NCBI GenBank assembly: GCA_019116405.1
Contig: DXBS01000016.1
Location: 1-5,174 of the forward strand
From: Candidatus Gallimonas intestinigallinarum
GTDB taxonomy: Bacteria; Bacillota_A; Clostridia; Christensenellales; Borkfalkiaceae
Length of the DNA: 5,174 bases
Direction of reading: 5' to 3'
In this document: one piece after another, positions 4,924 to 5,174 of the stretch
Layout: every line of letters begins with the position of its first letter
Numbering within the stretch: position 1 is the stretch's first letter
Translations under genes and position numbers: made by a program
The notes under the pieces: generated by a model
Told to the model about the DNA's origin: nothing
The model's input: only the letters and a program-made list of their open reading frames with translations
The model's database searches: none

Positions 4924-5174
4924 TTAAGCAAAATAATTTTTTTCGTCAAAGCCGAGGCTGATGAGGATGGCGCGGTTGACGCGGCGCATGGTCATGGGCG
5001 GCAGCTCGCCGATGCGGCTCATCAGCCGCTTTTTGTCGATCGTTCTGATCTGCTCCAACAAAATGACGCTGTTCTTTGCCAGCCCGAACGCGCACGGCAG
5101 TTCGATATGCGTGGGCAGGCGCGCTTTTCCGATCTTGCTCGTGACGGCGGCGGCGATCACGGTGGGGGAATATT
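4924..5174 (-). CDS. mazF: MazF/EndoA type II toxin, mRNA interferase, C-terminal part (5' end outside window)
   Basis: The last 82 complete codons of a MazF/PemK-family ribonuclease that cuts single-stranded RNA at short specific sites and is normally held inactive by a MazE-type antitoxin. From the right edge the protein reads YSPTVIAAAVTSKIGKARLP and then THIELP, GLAKNSVILLEQIRTIDKKR, and a final helix ending ISLGFDEKNYFA. It closely follows B. subtilis EndoA: SPT, the AAxT block whose Thr matches catalytic Thr48 of EndoA, KxxLPTH, and SVILLEQIRTIDKxRL. The catalytic Arg (Arg25 in EndoA) and the N-terminus lie beyond 5174. A GTG at 5158-5160 is an internal Val codon, not the start, since family sequence continues upstream of it. 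The TAA is at 4924-4926. It is convergent with citrate synthase. The antitoxin gene, if present, would be to the right of the window. Confidence 0.94.
   Translation of the reverse strand, partial: YSPTVIAAAVTSKIGKARLPTHIELPCAFGLAKNSVILLEQIRTIDKKRLMSRIGELPPMTMRRVNRAILISLGFDEKNYFA

Overview
The window reads as chromosomal DNA from a moderately GC-rich member of the Bacillota, most likely a gut-type anaerobic Clostridia lineage. Support comes from strong AAGGAGG-type ribosome sites, sigma-A-like promoters, a YtrA-type GntR regulator coupled to an ABC-2 exporter, a long-form clostridial citrate synthase and a MazF of the Bacillus EndoA type. The lineage is inferred from protein style only and is not firm.

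Layout. At the left edge is the 3' end of a polynucleotide phosphorylase gene (pnp, positions 1-391), closed by a clear intrinsic terminator (404-432). About 500 bases without a credible gene follow (392-891). This stretch holds a palindrome-rich intergenic element bounded by 14-bp inverted repeats (459-601), then two very strong GC-rich palindromes (644-677 and 695-732). After them comes an AT-rich stretch (733-819, no gene or further site recognised apart from a weak 6-bp inverted repeat) leading into a promoter (820-848). That promoter drives a three-gene operon: a GntR/YtrA-family repressor (892-1263), an ABC ATPase (1260-2129) and a multi-spanning ABC-2 permease (2126-3232). The genes are joined by two ATGA stop/start overlaps and closed by a hairpin terminator (3251-3284).

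The next unit is a monocistronic citrate synthase gene (3472-4851) with its own extended -10 promoter (3397-3425), candidate operator repeats and a near-perfect ribosome site. It converges on a minus-strand mazF toxin gene (4924 to beyond the right edge). The two share an 18-bp hairpin (4866-4905) that can end both transcripts.

Functionally these are four unrelated units: RNA decay, a self-regulated exporter of unknown substrate, carbon entry to 2-oxoglutarate/glutamate synthesis, and an mRNA interferase. I found no phage, CRISPR, insertion sequence, rRNA or tRNA. The protein-coding content is ordinary. The least explained part is the hairpin-dense intergenic block at about 457-732.
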